Assembly (NCBI GenBank): GCA_934254815.1
Contig: CAKQME010000004.1
Coordinates: 115,720 to 179,719, forward strand
DNA: 64,000 nucleotides
Direction of reading: 5' to 3'
From: an uncultured Clostridia bacterium
GTDB taxonomy: Bacteria; Bacillota; Clostridia; Christensenellales; Borkfalkiaceae
Shown: positions 1-8,726 of the stretch, piece by piece
Position numbering within the stretch: position 1 is the stretch's first letter
Layout: each line of letters starts with the position of its first letter
The notes under the pieces: generated by a model
The model's database searches: none
What the model saw: the letters and a program-made list of their open reading frames with translations, nothing else
What the model was told of the DNA's origin: nothing
Made by a program: the position numbers and the translations under genes

Positions 1-1
1 G

Positions 2-1504
2 GGTAGTCTTAAATTTCCTTATATCGAGGGTATCAGATCGTTAGGTCATGTCAGAGCCGGTTCTACCGATACTTTGGTTGAAAAAGTAACTATTGACGGT
101 AAAGATTATAAAGTGGCAAGCGGATATAATGAAGACGGAACCGTTAAAAATAACGACGAGTATGCGGTATTGCAAATAACGATTGATGATATCGATCCTA
201 AAGCTATATATAACTTCGGTTTCTCGGTTGCGCCTGTTCATTATTATACGGCGGATACAGAGCATCCTAACGGCAGAGAAGTGGATATAGCAAATAATAA
301 ATACGGCGTAGAATGGGGTGATTCGACTTTCCAGAGCAAGACTATTCAGTCTCGTACACACGTTGAAATTCCTGTCGGCGCAGGACCTTATAAAGCAACT
401 GACGAAAGTAATAGCGATAATCCGAGCGGTTCGGCTTTTATCAGTAGTAACATAGTTTACTATAAGGCTAATCACAACTTTATGTTTGATGTAAAAACAG
501 AGAAGTTGCAAATGAAAGTTACAAATGCTGCAAACGCAATAGACAACCTTGCAAGCGGTGAGCTTGACTATATTGTTCCGCAATTTACGAGAAGCAACTA
601 TAATCAATTGCAAGCTCTTGAAAGCAAAGGTATAGAAATAGCTGATTGTTTCCAGCTTGGTTATGGTTATATTGGTATAAATGCCGGTAAAGTGCCTAAC
701 GTAGGTATTCGTCGTGCAATAATGTCGGCTATGCAAACAAGCCTTGCGGTAGAATTTTATGTTGAAAATACTTGTAAAACTATCGACTGGCCTATGTCTA
801 TGGAAAGCTGGGCTTATCCTCTTGATGCTGGTGGGGCTTCTAAAAATAACGGACATGATTATACAATGTGGACTGGTATAGAAGATGCTAAAGCTAAGAT
901 AAAGAAATATGAGGAAGAAGCTAAAAAATACCAAGGTAAAATTGATAAGAATATTAAATTTACCATTGCGGGCGCGTCTATAACCGATCACCCGACTTAT
1001 GCGGTATTTAAACAAGCTGCTGAAATTCTTAACGACTGCGGTTGGAATGTAGAAGTTAAGGCTGATTCGTCTGCACTTACAAAACTCGCGACGGGATCTC
1101 TTGCTGTTTGGGCTGCAGCTTGGGGTTCTACTATCGACCCCGATATGTATCAGGTATATCATAAGAATTCCGGTGCTACTTCGGTTCTCGCTTGGGGGTA
1201 TAATGCAATCAAAGCAGATACTACAACTTACGCATACGAGTGGGATATAATCAATGGCGAACTCAGTGACCTTATCGATGAGGCAAGAACAATTGACAGC
1301 AGTACCGAAACAGGTGAAAAAGCAAGGGCTGCAAAGTATGAAAAGGCAATGAGCTTGGTTCTTGATCTTGCCGTTGAAATGCCTGTTTATCAACGTGAAA
1401 ACCTTTATGCATTCAACGGTAAAACAATAAAGGGGTTCAACAAGAACGTAAATAAATATACTTCGCCCCTTGAAAAAATCTGGGAACTTGAATTAGTCGG
1501 CTGA
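2..1504 (+). CDS. oppA: Oligopeptide ABC transporter substrate-binding protein (C-terminal part)
   Basis: The reading frame is already open at base 2 and runs about 500 codons to a TGA, so the N-terminus, including any signal peptide, lies left of the window. The visible part has the style of the SBP_bac_5 (peptide/nickel-binding) family: a stretch on tolerance of substrate position (LDYIVPQFTRSNYNQLQALE), the hinge-like segment GYIGINAGKVPNVGIRRAI that is typical of the family, and the late LLAVWAAAWGS-type region followed by DPDMYQVYHKNSG. The protein would sit outside the membrane and hand peptides to the permease encoded directly downstream. An in-frame TTG at 74 is not a credible start because the same frame continues upstream with similar coding character. 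Ligand specificity is inferred only from the oppBCDF neighbours. Confidence 0.9.
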   Translation, partial: GSLKFPYIEGIRSLGHVRAGSTDTLVEKVTIDGKDYKVASGYNEDGTVKNNDEYAVLQITIDDIDPKAIYNFGFSVAPVHYYTADTEHPNGREVDIANNKYGVEWGDSTFQSKTIQSRTHVEIPVGAGPYKATDESNSDNPSGSAFISSNIVYYKANHNFMFDVKTEKLQMKVTNAANAIDNLASGELDYIVPQFTRSNYNQLQALESKGIEIADCFQLGYGYIGINAGKVPNVGIRRAIMSAMQTSLAVEFYVENTCKTIDWPMSMESWAYPLDAGGASKNNGHDYTMWTGIEDAKAKIKKYEEEAKKYQGKIDKNIKFTIAGASITDHPTYAVFKQAAEILNDCGWNVEVKADSSALTKLATGSLAVWAAAWGSTIDPDMYQVYHKNSGATSVLAWGYNAIKADTTTYAYEWDIINGELSDLIDEARTIDSSTETGEKARAAKYEKAMSLVLDLAVEMPVYQRENLYAFNGKTIKGFNKNVNKYTSPLEKIWELELVG

Positions 1505-1516
1505 GACAAAAAATCA

Positions 1517-1618
1517 ATCGGTTATTCCGCCGTAGCTTCCTTGCAATGATAAAATCCGTGAAAAAGCGGGTAAATCATTGCAAGGCGGCAACTTGTTTTT
1601 AACGGCGGAATAATCGTT
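1517..1618. promoter_or_regulatory. Nested inverted repeats between oppA and oppB
   Basis: Two inverted repeats are nested in the 176-base gap. The outer arms are 1519-1533 (CGGTTATTCCGCCGT) and 1602-1616, one mismatch. The inner arms are 1539-1550 (CCTTGCAATGAT) and 1573-1584, perfect. Together they can fold into a long two-part stem. There is only a weak T-stretch (GTTTTTAAC) inside the right half, so a simple terminator is unlikely. A structure here could stabilise the upstream oppA transcript or attenuate read-through into the permease genes, which is commonly seen where binding protein is needed in excess; that role is inference. Confidence 0.5.
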
Positions 1619-1680
1619 TAAAACAACGTCAAATCACATAACTTACAGGCGGCGGTAATCGTTGCCGAAACAGAGGAAAG

Positions 1681-2667
1681 ATGTTTAAATATATACTTAA
1701 ACGAATAGGAGTGTCCATACTTATTCTTCTCGGCGTATCTATAATTTTGTATACGCTGCTTCGTTGTATGCCCACGAGTTTCGTTGAACAAAAGATACTT
1801 AACCTTTATCAGGCGGGTCAGGAAGTTCCGCAGGAATTTATCGACACGTTGAAACACGCTTACGGTCTCGATACCACGATATGGCAGGGCTATCTCAACT
1901 GGCTCGGCAACGTATGTCAGCTTAATTTCGGTGAGAGCTTTCTCAGCCATCGCCCCGTGCTTGACGAGATTTTCAACGCCGACAGAATAGGTACGTCCTT
2001 TATGGTCGCGGCTATCGCTACGGTCTTCGAATTTTTAATAGCTATACCTTTGGGTATAACCGCCGCTACGCATCAGTATTCCGTTCGCGATTACGTCGTA
2101 ACGGTTTTCGTGCTTATCGGTATATCGTTGCCGTCGTTCTTCTTCGGGCAGTTGCTCAAAGATATTTTCGCGAATAAACTCGGTTGGTTCCCCGTTTCGG
2201 GTATGAAAACAGCGGGCGTAACTTTAACGGGCTTTGAAAAAGTGCTTGACTATTTAAAGCATATGTTCCTGCCTATTTTAACCGTCGTTATTCTCAGTAT
2301 CGGTTCGCGAATGAGAATGACGAGAACGAATATGCTCGAAGTTTTAAATTCCGACTATATTCGTACCGCGAGAGCAAAAGGTTTAAGCGAAATGAAAGTT
2401 ATATATAAACATGCTTTCCGCAATACCATGATACCCGTAGTTACAAGTCTTGCGGGGCTTATTCCGTCGCTGTTTTCGGGCGCGATGATAACCGAATCGG
2501 TATTCGATCTTACCGGTATCGGAAGTTACGCTCTTAAAGCGATGACTCAGGCGGATATTCCCGTTATAATGACTTATAATATGTTCCTTGCGTTCTTGTC
2601 GGTTGTAGGCGTTCTGCTTGCCGACCTTATGTACGCCGTGGTAGACCCGCGCGTTAAATTGGCTTAA
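1681..2667 (+). CDS. oppB: Oligopeptide ABC transporter permease OppB
   Basis: 328 residues, the usual length for the DppB/OppB permease family. One N-terminal membrane segment (residues 8-28) is followed by a periplasm-side loop and five further hydrophobic segments. The EAA loop that docks on the ATPases is visible near residues 224-247 (YIRTARAKGLSEMKVIYKHA, then FRN), and the C-terminus has the family ending DLMYAVVDPRVKL. The start at 1681 follows a weak SD (GAGGAAAG). It is the first of four genes in tight order with oppC 12 bases downstream, so it should form the permease heterodimer with OppC in the cytoplasmic membrane. Confidence 0.95.
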   Translation: MFKYILKRIGVSILILLGVSIILYTLLRCMPTSFVEQKILNLYQAGQEVPQEFIDTLKHAYGLDTTIWQGYLNWLGNVCQLNFGESFLSHRPVLDEIFNADRIGTSFMVAAIATVFEFLIAIPLGITAATHQYSVRDYVVTVFVLIGISLPSFFFGQLLKDIFANKLGWFPVSGMKTAGVTLTGFEKVLDYLKHMFLPILTVVILSIGSRMRMTRTNMLEVLNSDYIRTARAKGLSEMKVIYKHAFRNTMIPVVTSLAGLIPSLFSGAMITESVFDLTGIGSYALKAMTQADIPVIMTYNMFLAFLSVVGVLLADLMYAVVDPRVKLA

Positions 2668-2679
2668 AGGAGAGATAAA

Positions 2680-3789
2680 ATGGAAGAAAACAAAGATTTA
2701 TTAAACGAAAATCTCTCCGAGAACGAAAATGAAAAAATAGCGGAAACGGTTGAAGAAGTAGAAACCGCTATCCCCGAAAACGTAAATATCGGTGAGACCG
2801 AAGAAAAACCGCTCGATAAAAACGTAAGACTTATGAGTCCTATGCGTATGATAATGCGCAGGTTTTTCCGTTCTAAGCTCTCCGTTGCCGGTATTATAAT
2901 GCTTGCCGTGCTTTTCGTGTTCAGTTGGTTAGGTCCGCTCGTGTATCATCCCTACGGACCCAACGACAGCGATATGAACGGTAATGTGGAGTATACCGAA
3001 TACACCATTACTCTCGACGACGGAACGACTTTTATTCAGATGGTAGCGAAACGCAATCAGATAAACAAACTCGCCGCGCCCTCCAAAGAGCATTTGCTCG
3101 GAACGGACGAGCAGGGTATGGATATTTTCGTGCGTCTGATGTACGGCGGCAGGCTTTCGTTGTCGCTTAGCTTTATATCCGTATTTCTCGTTTCCGCGTT
3201 CGGTATTATAATGGGCGGTCTTGCGGGTTATTACGGCGGTATCGTCGATAATATCATAATGCGATTGTGCGATATACTTATGTGTTTGCCGTCGCTGCCG
3301 TTAATGCTTATAATCGGTACTATTCTCGACGCGAACGGCGTACCGGGTAAATATTATATTTATTTGCTTATGAGTTTTCTCGCTCTGTTCTCCTGGACGG
3401 GTATGGCGAGACTTGTCCGCGGACAGATATTGTATCTCCGCGAACAGGAATATATGGTCGCGGCGGAGGCTATGGGCTATTCTGGCGCGAGAAAAATATT
3501 CAAACACCTGATACCCAACATTTTGCCGCAGATAATCGTCACGATGACCCTTTCGCTCGGCGGAATGATTTTGTCGGAATCTACGCTTTCTTACCTCGGC
3601 TTGGGCGTTCAGCCGCCTAATGCTTCATGGGGTACTATGATAGAGATTATATCCAAACGCCCCGACATACTTAAAAACAATTTCAACGTATGGGCTCCCG
3701 CAGGTATCTGCATAGTTATCGCGGTTCTGGGCTTCAACTTTATAGGCGACGGTCTCCGCGACGCGCTCGACCCCAAACAGAGGAGATAA
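2680..3789 (+). CDS. oppC: Oligopeptide ABC transporter permease OppC
   Basis: 369 residues, longer than the common 290-320. The extra length is an acidic N-terminal extension (about residues 1-55, rich in Glu and Asn) ahead of the family start RMIMRRFFRSKLSVAGIIML. Five to six membrane segments follow. The EAA loop is near residues 255-280 (YMVAAEAMGYSGARKIFKHL) and the C-terminal GLGVQPPNASWGTMI segment is a DppC/OppC hallmark. An SD (AAAGGAGAG) sits 6-8 bases before the ATG. Partner of OppB; the next gene starts one base after its stop. The charged extension recurs in OppD and OppF, see findings. Confidence 0.95.
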   Translation: MEENKDLLNENLSENENEKIAETVEEVETAIPENVNIGETEEKPLDKNVRLMSPMRMIMRRFFRSKLSVAGIIMLAVLFVFSWLGPLVYHPYGPNDSDMNGNVEYTEYTITLDDGTTFIQMVAKRNQINKLAAPSKEHLLGTDEQGMDIFVRLMYGGRLSLSLSFISVFLVSAFGIIMGGLAGYYGGIVDNIIMRLCDILMCLPSLPLMLIIGTILDANGVPGKYYIYLLMSFLALFSWTGMARLVRGQILYLREQEYMVAAEAMGYSGARKIFKHLIPNILPQIIVTMTLSLGGMILSESTLSYLGLGVQPPNASWGTMIEIISKRPDILKNNFNVWAPAGICIVIAVLGFNFIGDGLRDALDPKQRR

Positions 3790-3790
3790 T

Positions 3791-5140
3791 ATGGACAATA
3801 ACGAAAATAAAAAGACTAAAAAGTCCGATAACCATTATCTTACGGGAAAAGAGATTCGCGAGATAGCCAAGGCGAACAACAAGGAAATGCGCAGGCTTGA
3901 AAAAGCCAAAAACCGCAAATGCCCCGAATCGGAATTTATTTCCGAAATGAAAAATCCGGATAACATTCTCGAAATAGAGGATCTTCATTCTTACTTTTTC
4001 ACCGATCAGGGCGTTGTAAAGGCGGTAAACGGCGTTTCTTTCGATATCCCCATAAACTCGACGGTCGGCGTTGTCGGTGAGTCGGGTTGCGGTAAGTCCG
4101 TAACCTCTATGTCGGTAATGCGCCTTTTGCAAGGACCTACGGGTCAGATAGTCGACGGGTCGATAAGATTTAAGGCTTACGACTTTAAACGCGACGAAAA
4201 AGGCAAAGTTATCCCCGTTTACGAAAAAGACGAAAACGGCAACGTCATTTACGAAACCGTAATCGATAAAAAGACGGGAGCGCCGAAACTCGATAAAGAC
4301 GGACGGGAAATCAAAGTTCCTAAACAAAAAAGACGCGAAAACGGCATAGGCGAATTCGAAATGGAAGAAAAGGTTTTCGATATTGCCAAAATGCCGATAC
4401 GCGAAATGTACAGACTGCGCGGCAGACAGATGTCAATGGTCTTTCAGGAGCCTATGACTTCGCTCAACCCCGTATTTACCATAGGTAATCAGCTCGACGA
4501 AGTTTCGCTTCTGCATATTCCGGGCGCAACGCGCGAAATAGCTAAAAACCGTTCTATCGAAATGCTCAACATGGTCGGAATCGCTATGCCCGAAAGAGTT
4601 TACGCTTCTTACCCGCACGAGCTTTCGGGCGGTATGCGTCAACGCGTTATGATAGCTATGGCTCTGGCAGGCGAACCGAGGCTTATTATTGCCGACGAAC
4701 CGACTACCGCGCTCGATGTTACCATTCAGGCGCAGATTCTCGAACTTTTCAACGACTTGAAGAGACGTATTAACGGCTCGATATTGCTTATAACGCACGA
4801 TCTCGGCGTCATTGCCGAAATGGCGGACTACGTCGTGGTTATGTACGCGGGCAGAATAATAGAAAAAGGCACGGCTTCGGAGATTTTCCATAATCCTCTT
4901 CATCCGTACACCAAAGGCTTGCAGAAATCGAAACCGACGATGAAATCGAACAGCGATACGCTTTTCAATATTCCCGGTAACGTTCCCAACCCCGTAGATA
5001 TGCCCGATTATTGTTACTTTAAAGAAAGATGTTCCGAATGTATCGGAAAATGTTCGGGCAAGTACCCCGATATGGTGCAGGTAAGCCCAACGCATTTCGT
5101 CGCGTGCCACCTGTACGAGGGAAAGGAGTTTCGTAAATGA
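3791..5140 (+). CDS. oppD: Oligopeptide ABC transporter ATP-binding protein OppD
   Basis: 449 residues against about 330-350 for the family. It has a lysine-rich N-terminal extension (about 1-57), then a full nucleotide-binding domain: Walker A GESGCGKS (96-103), Q-loop VFQEPMTSLNP (217-227), signature LSGGMRQR (278-285), Walker B LIIADEPT (298-305) and switch His in ITHDLG. The C-terminal oligopeptide-transporter domain includes the Cys-bearing CYFKERCSECIGKCSGKYP segment, which in this family can bind an iron-sulphur cluster. Between Walker A and the Q-loop there is an insertion of roughly 65 residues (about 130-195) rich in charged residues and DENGN/DKDGR-type turns. Cytoplasmic face of the importer; overlaps oppF by four bases (ATGA). 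Confidence 0.94.
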   Translation: MDNNENKKTKKSDNHYLTGKEIREIAKANNKEMRRLEKAKNRKCPESEFISEMKNPDNILEIEDLHSYFFTDQGVVKAVNGVSFDIPINSTVGVVGESGCGKSVTSMSVMRLLQGPTGQIVDGSIRFKAYDFKRDEKGKVIPVYEKDENGNVIYETVIDKKTGAPKLDKDGREIKVPKQKRRENGIGEFEMEEKVFDIAKMPIREMYRLRGRQMSMVFQEPMTSLNPVFTIGNQLDEVSLLHIPGATREIAKNRSIEMLNMVGIAMPERVYASYPHELSGGMRQRVMIAMALAGEPRLIIADEPTTALDVTIQAQILELFNDLKRRINGSILLITHDLGVIAEMADYVVVMYAGRIIEKGTASEIFHNPLHPYTKGLQKSKPTMKSNSDTLFNIPGNVPNPVDMPDYCYFKERCSECIGKCSGKYPDMVQVSPTHFVACHLYEGKEFRK

Positions 5141-6309
5141 AAAAAACCGAAGAGAAAATTTCCGTATTTGCCGAAGAAGAAACGATAGTTAAAAAAGACG
5201 GCGAGGTTATAGAAGAAAAAATCGAAGTAGCCGATAATTTCGAGGGTTACGACGACGAAGCCGAAGCCGCTAAAGAACAATTCGAAAGAGACGAAAAAAG
5301 CGAGGCGGATAAACTTTTGCCGCCCGACCCCGAAGCTATTCTCGAAGTAAGACACTTGAAAAAGTTTTTCGTGCTTAAAAAGACGATAACCGGCAAACCG
5401 CTTTCGACGCTTAAAGCCGTTGACGACGTTTCGTTTAAGGTAAAACCGGGCGAAACGCTCGGTATAGTCGGTGAATCGGGTTGCGGTAAAACGACGATGG
5501 GCAGAACGGTTTTGAAACTCTATCAGCCTACCGACGGACAGGTGTTCTTCCACGGCGAAGATATTTCCAAATATTCGCCCAAGCAGATGCGCGCTCTCCG
5601 CACGAAAATGCAGATAGTCTTTCAGGACCCGTATTCTTCGCTTCCGCCGAGAAGCACTGTAGGCGATATACTTTCCGAACCCGTAAAGGTACACGGAATA
5701 GTGCCTAAAGAACAGGTTAAAGATTACGTTCTCGAACTTATGGAGAGTTGCGGTCTTCGCGATTATTATTACGAACGTTATCCGCATGAGTTTTCCGGCG
5801 GTCAACGTCAACGTATATGTATCGCGCGCGCTTTGGCTGTAAACCCCGAATTCGTCGTTTGCGACGAACCGGTTTCCGCGCTCGACGTGTCGATTCAGGC
5901 GCAGATTATCAATTTGCTTAAAAAGTTACAGAAAGAAAGAGGGCTTACCTATCTTTTCATTTCGCATGACTTGTCGGTCGTAAGATTTATTTCGGATAAG
6001 ATAGGCGTTATGTATCTCGGCTCTATGGTTGAATTCGGTAATAAAGAGGATATTTTCGCTCATCCGCTTCACCCGTATACCGAAGTTCTTTTCTCGGCAG
6101 TGCCGAACCCCAACCCGGACGAAAAAACAGAGAGAATACTGCTGAAAGGCGATATTCCGTCCCCGGCAAATCCGCCTAAGGGTTGTAAGTTCCACACTCG
6201 TTGCCCGCATGCGATGGAGATATGTAAGCACATAGCCCCAGCGTATAAGGAATACGAACCGGGGCATTTCACGGCGTGCCATCTGTATTCGCAGGACGAA
6301 AATGTCTGA
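5137..6309 (+). CDS. oppF: Oligopeptide ABC transporter ATP-binding protein OppF
   Basis: 390 residues. A very acidic N-terminal extension (about 1-65) precedes the ATPase domain, which has Walker A GESGCGKT (112-119), Q-loop VFQDPYSSLPPR, signature FSGGQRQR, Walker B EFVVCDEPVSALDVS and the switch segment ISHDLSVV. The C-terminal oligopeptide domain carries Cys residues in CKFHTRCPHAMEIC, as in OppD. SD GGAAAGGAG lies just upstream and the start overlaps the oppD stop. OppD and OppF together power the OppBC channel. The gene following it overlaps its stop by 8 bases, so all are probably translated from one messenger. Confidence 0.95.
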   Translation: MKKTEEKISVFAEEETIVKKDGEVIEEKIEVADNFEGYDDEAEAAKEQFERDEKSEADKLLPPDPEAILEVRHLKKFFVLKKTITGKPLSTLKAVDDVSFKVKPGETLGIVGESGCGKTTMGRTVLKLYQPTDGQVFFHGEDISKYSPKQMRALRTKMQIVFQDPYSSLPPRSTVGDILSEPVKVHGIVPKEQVKDYVLELMESCGLRDYYYERYPHEFSGGQRQRICIARALAVNPEFVVCDEPVSALDVSIQAQIINLLKKLQKERGLTYLFISHDLSVVRFISDKIGVMYLGSMVEFGNKEDIFAHPLHPYTEVLFSAVPNPNPDEKTERILLKGDIPSPANPPKGCKFHTRCPHAMEICKHIAPAYKEYEPGHFTACHLYSQDENV

Positions 6310-6559
6310 TAAAAAGAAAAAGAAGAAAGAAAAAAAAGAGAAAGTCGTGTATTATGACGACGGGTCGTCTATAAGCGATATGTCGGAAGTAAAACCGTCT
6401 TATATAGCCAAAGCGGCTAAGACAAAATCGACTTCGACTTTCAAAGAAAAATGGAAAACCTACTGGGCGGCGGTCAAAATGATGTTGTTGCCTATGTTTT
6501 TCGTGCTTTCCATAATTTTCGTATTGTATATAATTATAATGCTCACGGTCGCTCGGTAA
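6302..6559 (+). CDS. Small Lys-rich single-pass membrane protein coupled to oppF
   Basis: 85 residues: a highly basic cytoplasmic-looking N-terminus (long Lys/Glu run at residues 4-14), a polar middle, and one strongly hydrophobic stretch at about 59-82 that ends in LTVAR. Its ATG lies inside the last codons of oppF (ATGTCTGA), which indicates translational coupling to the transporter operon. I do not recognise a family. It may be an accessory or anchoring factor for the Opp complex, or just a passenger; the operon position is the only functional hint. Confidence 0.75.
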   Translation: MSDKKKKKKEKKEKVVYYDDGSSISDMSEVKPSYIAKAAKTKSTSTFKEKWKTYWAAVKMMLLPMFFVLSIIFVLYIIIMLTVAR

Positions 6560-6602
6560 TTATTACCGTCGCCGCAAACCGAACTGCAGGAGGGCGTGAC
6601 GA

Positions 6603-6899
6603 ATGATTAAAAAGCGTAAAATAGCGGTTTTAATACTTACCGTTCTTTTCGTATTATCCGTCGCGCTCTCTTTTGATTTTACGGTAGAAAATCGCGGACA
6701 CGAGTGCAGAGAAAACGCCTGCCCCGTGTGCGCAATGATTTCCGTTGCGGAAGAAATATTCGGCGGAACTAAAAACGCCCCCGTTGTTTTTGCCGCTTTC
6801 GTTTTTTCAATAGCCGCCATATACTTTGTTCTTAAACAAAGAAACGGCTTTTTTACGGCTGTAACGCCGGTTTCCCTTTTTGATATTTTAACTGCTTAG
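6603..6899 (+). CDS. Small membrane protein with Cys-rich loop, next to metal importer
   Basis: 98 residues: a membrane segment at 8-24, an external loop with HECRENACPVC (His plus three Cys), and a second membrane segment at about 58-78. The SD GCAGGAGGG is strong. Small proteins with an N-terminal membrane helix followed by an H-x-C-x4-C-x2-C loop are common beside zinc uptake genes in Firmicutes, and this one lies just ahead of znuABC, so metal binding or sensing is a reasonable inference. It could be the first gene of the zinc unit, 160 bases upstream of znuA. Confidence 0.75.
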   Translation: MIKKRKIAVLILTVLFVLSVALSFDFTVENRGHECRENACPVCAMISVAEEIFGGTKNAPVVFAAFVFSIAAIYFVLKQRNGFFTAVTPVSLFDILTA

Positions 6900-6932
6900 A
6901 ATTAAATTATTTTAAATAAACCGAATTTTCGT

Positions 6933-6956
6933 CGAACGTATGCGTTCGGCTTGTTT
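6933..6956 (+). terminator. Possible weak terminator after the Cys-loop protein
   Basis: A short hairpin, CGAACG-TATG-CGTTCG, is followed by GCTTGTTTT. The stem is six pairs and the T-stretch is interrupted, so termination would be partial at best. No clear Zur-type operator could be recognised in the rest of the gap before znuA. Confidence 0.3.
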
Positions 6957-7059
6957 TGCGTATCGTAAAACGGGCAGAGCATGGTTTCGGCTTATTTTTG
7001 CGTGCCTAAATTTTCAGGTTACAAAATTTGGCGCAAACACAAATATCTTAGGAGTTAAA

Positions 7060-8016
7060 ATGAAAAAATTTTGTACGCTTATTCTGGCGTTGATTACTTT
7101 AATAACTTGCTTTGGCGCGATTTCTTGCGACAAAAAAGAAAAATCCGATAAAATTTCGGTAGTATGCACGGTTTTCCCCGTGTACGACTGGGTGAAAAGC
7201 CTTACGAAAGACAGCGACGAATATTCCGTCGAGCTGCTTATGAAAGATAAAACCGATATGCATAGCTTTCAACCGTCCGTCGCGGATATCGCCACGATAG
7301 CGGAAAGCGACGTGTTTATTTACGTCGGGGGCGAATCCGATAAATGGGTCGAAAAGACCTTGCAAAACGTCGGCAAAAACGTTAAACCGTTGTCGCTTAT
7401 GCAACTGCTTGGCGATAAAGCCCGCGACGAGGAGCATATCGGTGAAGAACATGACCGCGACGAAGAAGAACACGAAAAAGACGAACATATATGGCTGTCG
7501 GTTAAAAACGCGGCTTATTTGTGCGGTAAATTAGCCGAAGAACTTAAGTCTCTCGGTAAAGACGCAACTAAAATCGCAGAAAACGCCGCGGCTTATTACG
7601 ATAAACTTGCGGCGGTCGACAGCGAATATGCCGCGGCTTGTAAAACCGCAAAATATCATACTTTGGTTTTTGGCGACAGATTTCCGTTTTTATATCTCGT
7701 CAAAGATTATAAACTCGATTACTCCGCCGCGTTTTCGGGCTGCTCGGCAGAGACCGAAGCAAGTTTCGAAACGATAATTTCGCTGGCGAAAAAAGTTGAC
7801 GAACTCGGTCTCCCCGCGATAATAAAAATAGACGGCTCTACCCATGAAATTGCCGAAACGGTAAAAGCTAATACGGTAAATAAAAATCAAAAAATCATAA
7901 TTCTTAACTCAATGCAGTCTGCAACTTTGAAAGACGCCGAAAGCGGCGTTAATTACATAGATATTATGCGGGAAAATCTCGCCGCGCTTAAAATCGCGCT
8001 GGAGGCGGAAATATGA
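7060..8016 (+). CDS. znuA: Zinc/manganese ABC transporter substrate-binding lipoprotein
   Basis: 318 residues from the ATG at 7060, which has the SD TTAGGAG and begins with a lipoprotein signal (lipobox ISC, Cys23). An in-frame ATG at 6940 is rejected because it lacks an SD and would bury the signal peptide. The ZnuA/TroA family ligands are visible: His in DKTDMHSFQPS, a His/Asp/Glu-rich loop around residues 125-145 (HIGEEHDRDEEEHEKDEH), a later His-Ile-Trp segment, and the C-terminal KIDGSTHEIAETV. The His-rich loop favours zinc over manganese. The stop overlaps the ATPase start by four bases. Confidence 0.93.
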   Translation: MKKFCTLILALITLITCFGAISCDKKEKSDKISVVCTVFPVYDWVKSLTKDSDEYSVELLMKDKTDMHSFQPSVADIATIAESDVFIYVGGESDKWVEKTLQNVGKNVKPLSLMQLLGDKARDEEHIGEEHDRDEEEHEKDEHIWLSVKNAAYLCGKLAEELKSLGKDATKIAENAAAYYDKLAAVDSEYAAACKTAKYHTLVFGDRFPFLYLVKDYKLDYSAAFSGCSAETEASFETIISLAKKVDELGLPAIIKIDGSTHEIAETVKANTVNKNQKIIILNSMQSATLKDAESGVNYIDIMRENLAALKIALEAEI

Positions 8017-8726
8017 GTCTTATAATCTGTAAAAATTTAAGCGCGGGTTACGACGGGCGCGCGGTTGTAAGCGGAGTCGATTTTACCGTGAAAGCAGGCG
8101 ACAGGCTCTGTATTATCGGTGAAAACGGGTCGGGTAAGAGTACGCTTGTAAAGACGATTTTAGGTCTGCAAAAGCCCGTAAGCGGCGAAATAATTTTCGG
8201 AGACGGGGTAAAACCGACAGAAATAGGTTATGTTTCGCAGGCTTCGGCGGCTCGGAACGATTTCCCCGCAACGGTTAAAGAAGTAGTGCTTTCGGGTTGC
8301 CTTAACGGCTCCGGGTGGAGACCGTTTTATACCCGCGAGCAAAAGGCAACGGCAGAAAAAAATATGAAACTATTTGAACTCGATAATCTTGCTAACAGAT
8401 GTTTTCGCGAACTGTCGGGCGGACAAAGACAACGCGTGTTGCTGGCGCGGGCTTTGTGCGCGGCTAAAAGACTGCTACTGCTGGACGAACCTGTAACGGG
8501 ACTTGATCCGCTTGTCACCGAAGAACTTTACGAGCTTACCGATAAATTAAACGCCGATTACGGACTTACGATAATTTCCGTCACGCACGACGTCAACGCT
8601 GTCGTAAAACACTGCTCTGAAGTTCTGTTCGTTGCAAAAAAATGCTTTTTCGGCGGTCGCGACGAGTTTTTGCAAAGCCGACTTGCCGAAAACTTTCTTG
8701 CAGGGGAGGCGAAATACGATGTTTGA
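8013..8726 (+). CDS. znuC: Zinc/manganese ABC transporter ATP-binding protein
   Basis: 237 residues, normal for the family. Walker A GENGSGKST (about residues 36-44), Q-loop VSQASAARNDFPATV with the ZnuC-like Phe-Pro-Ala after it, signature LSGGQRQR, Walker B RLLLLDEPVTGLDP and the switch His in SVTHDV are all present. It overlaps both neighbours (4 bases with znuA, 8 with znuB), which supports a strictly co-translated importer. Confidence 0.94.
   Translation: MSLIICKNLSAGYDGRAVVSGVDFTVKAGDRLCIIGENGSGKSTLVKTILGLQKPVSGEIIFGDGVKPTEIGYVSQASAARNDFPATVKEVVLSGCLNGSGWRPFYTREQKATAEKNMKLFELDNLANRCFRELSGGQRQRVLLARALCAAKRLLLLDEPVTGLDPLVTEELYELTDKLNADYGLTIISVTHDVNAVVKHCSEVLFVAKKCFFGGRDEFLQSRLAENFLAGEAKYDV

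Noticed and set aside
41..1393. Long minus-strand open frame opposite oppA
   Set aside because: Antisense shadow: composition is typical of reversed coding sequence, no SD, and the plus-strand frame has clear family motifs.
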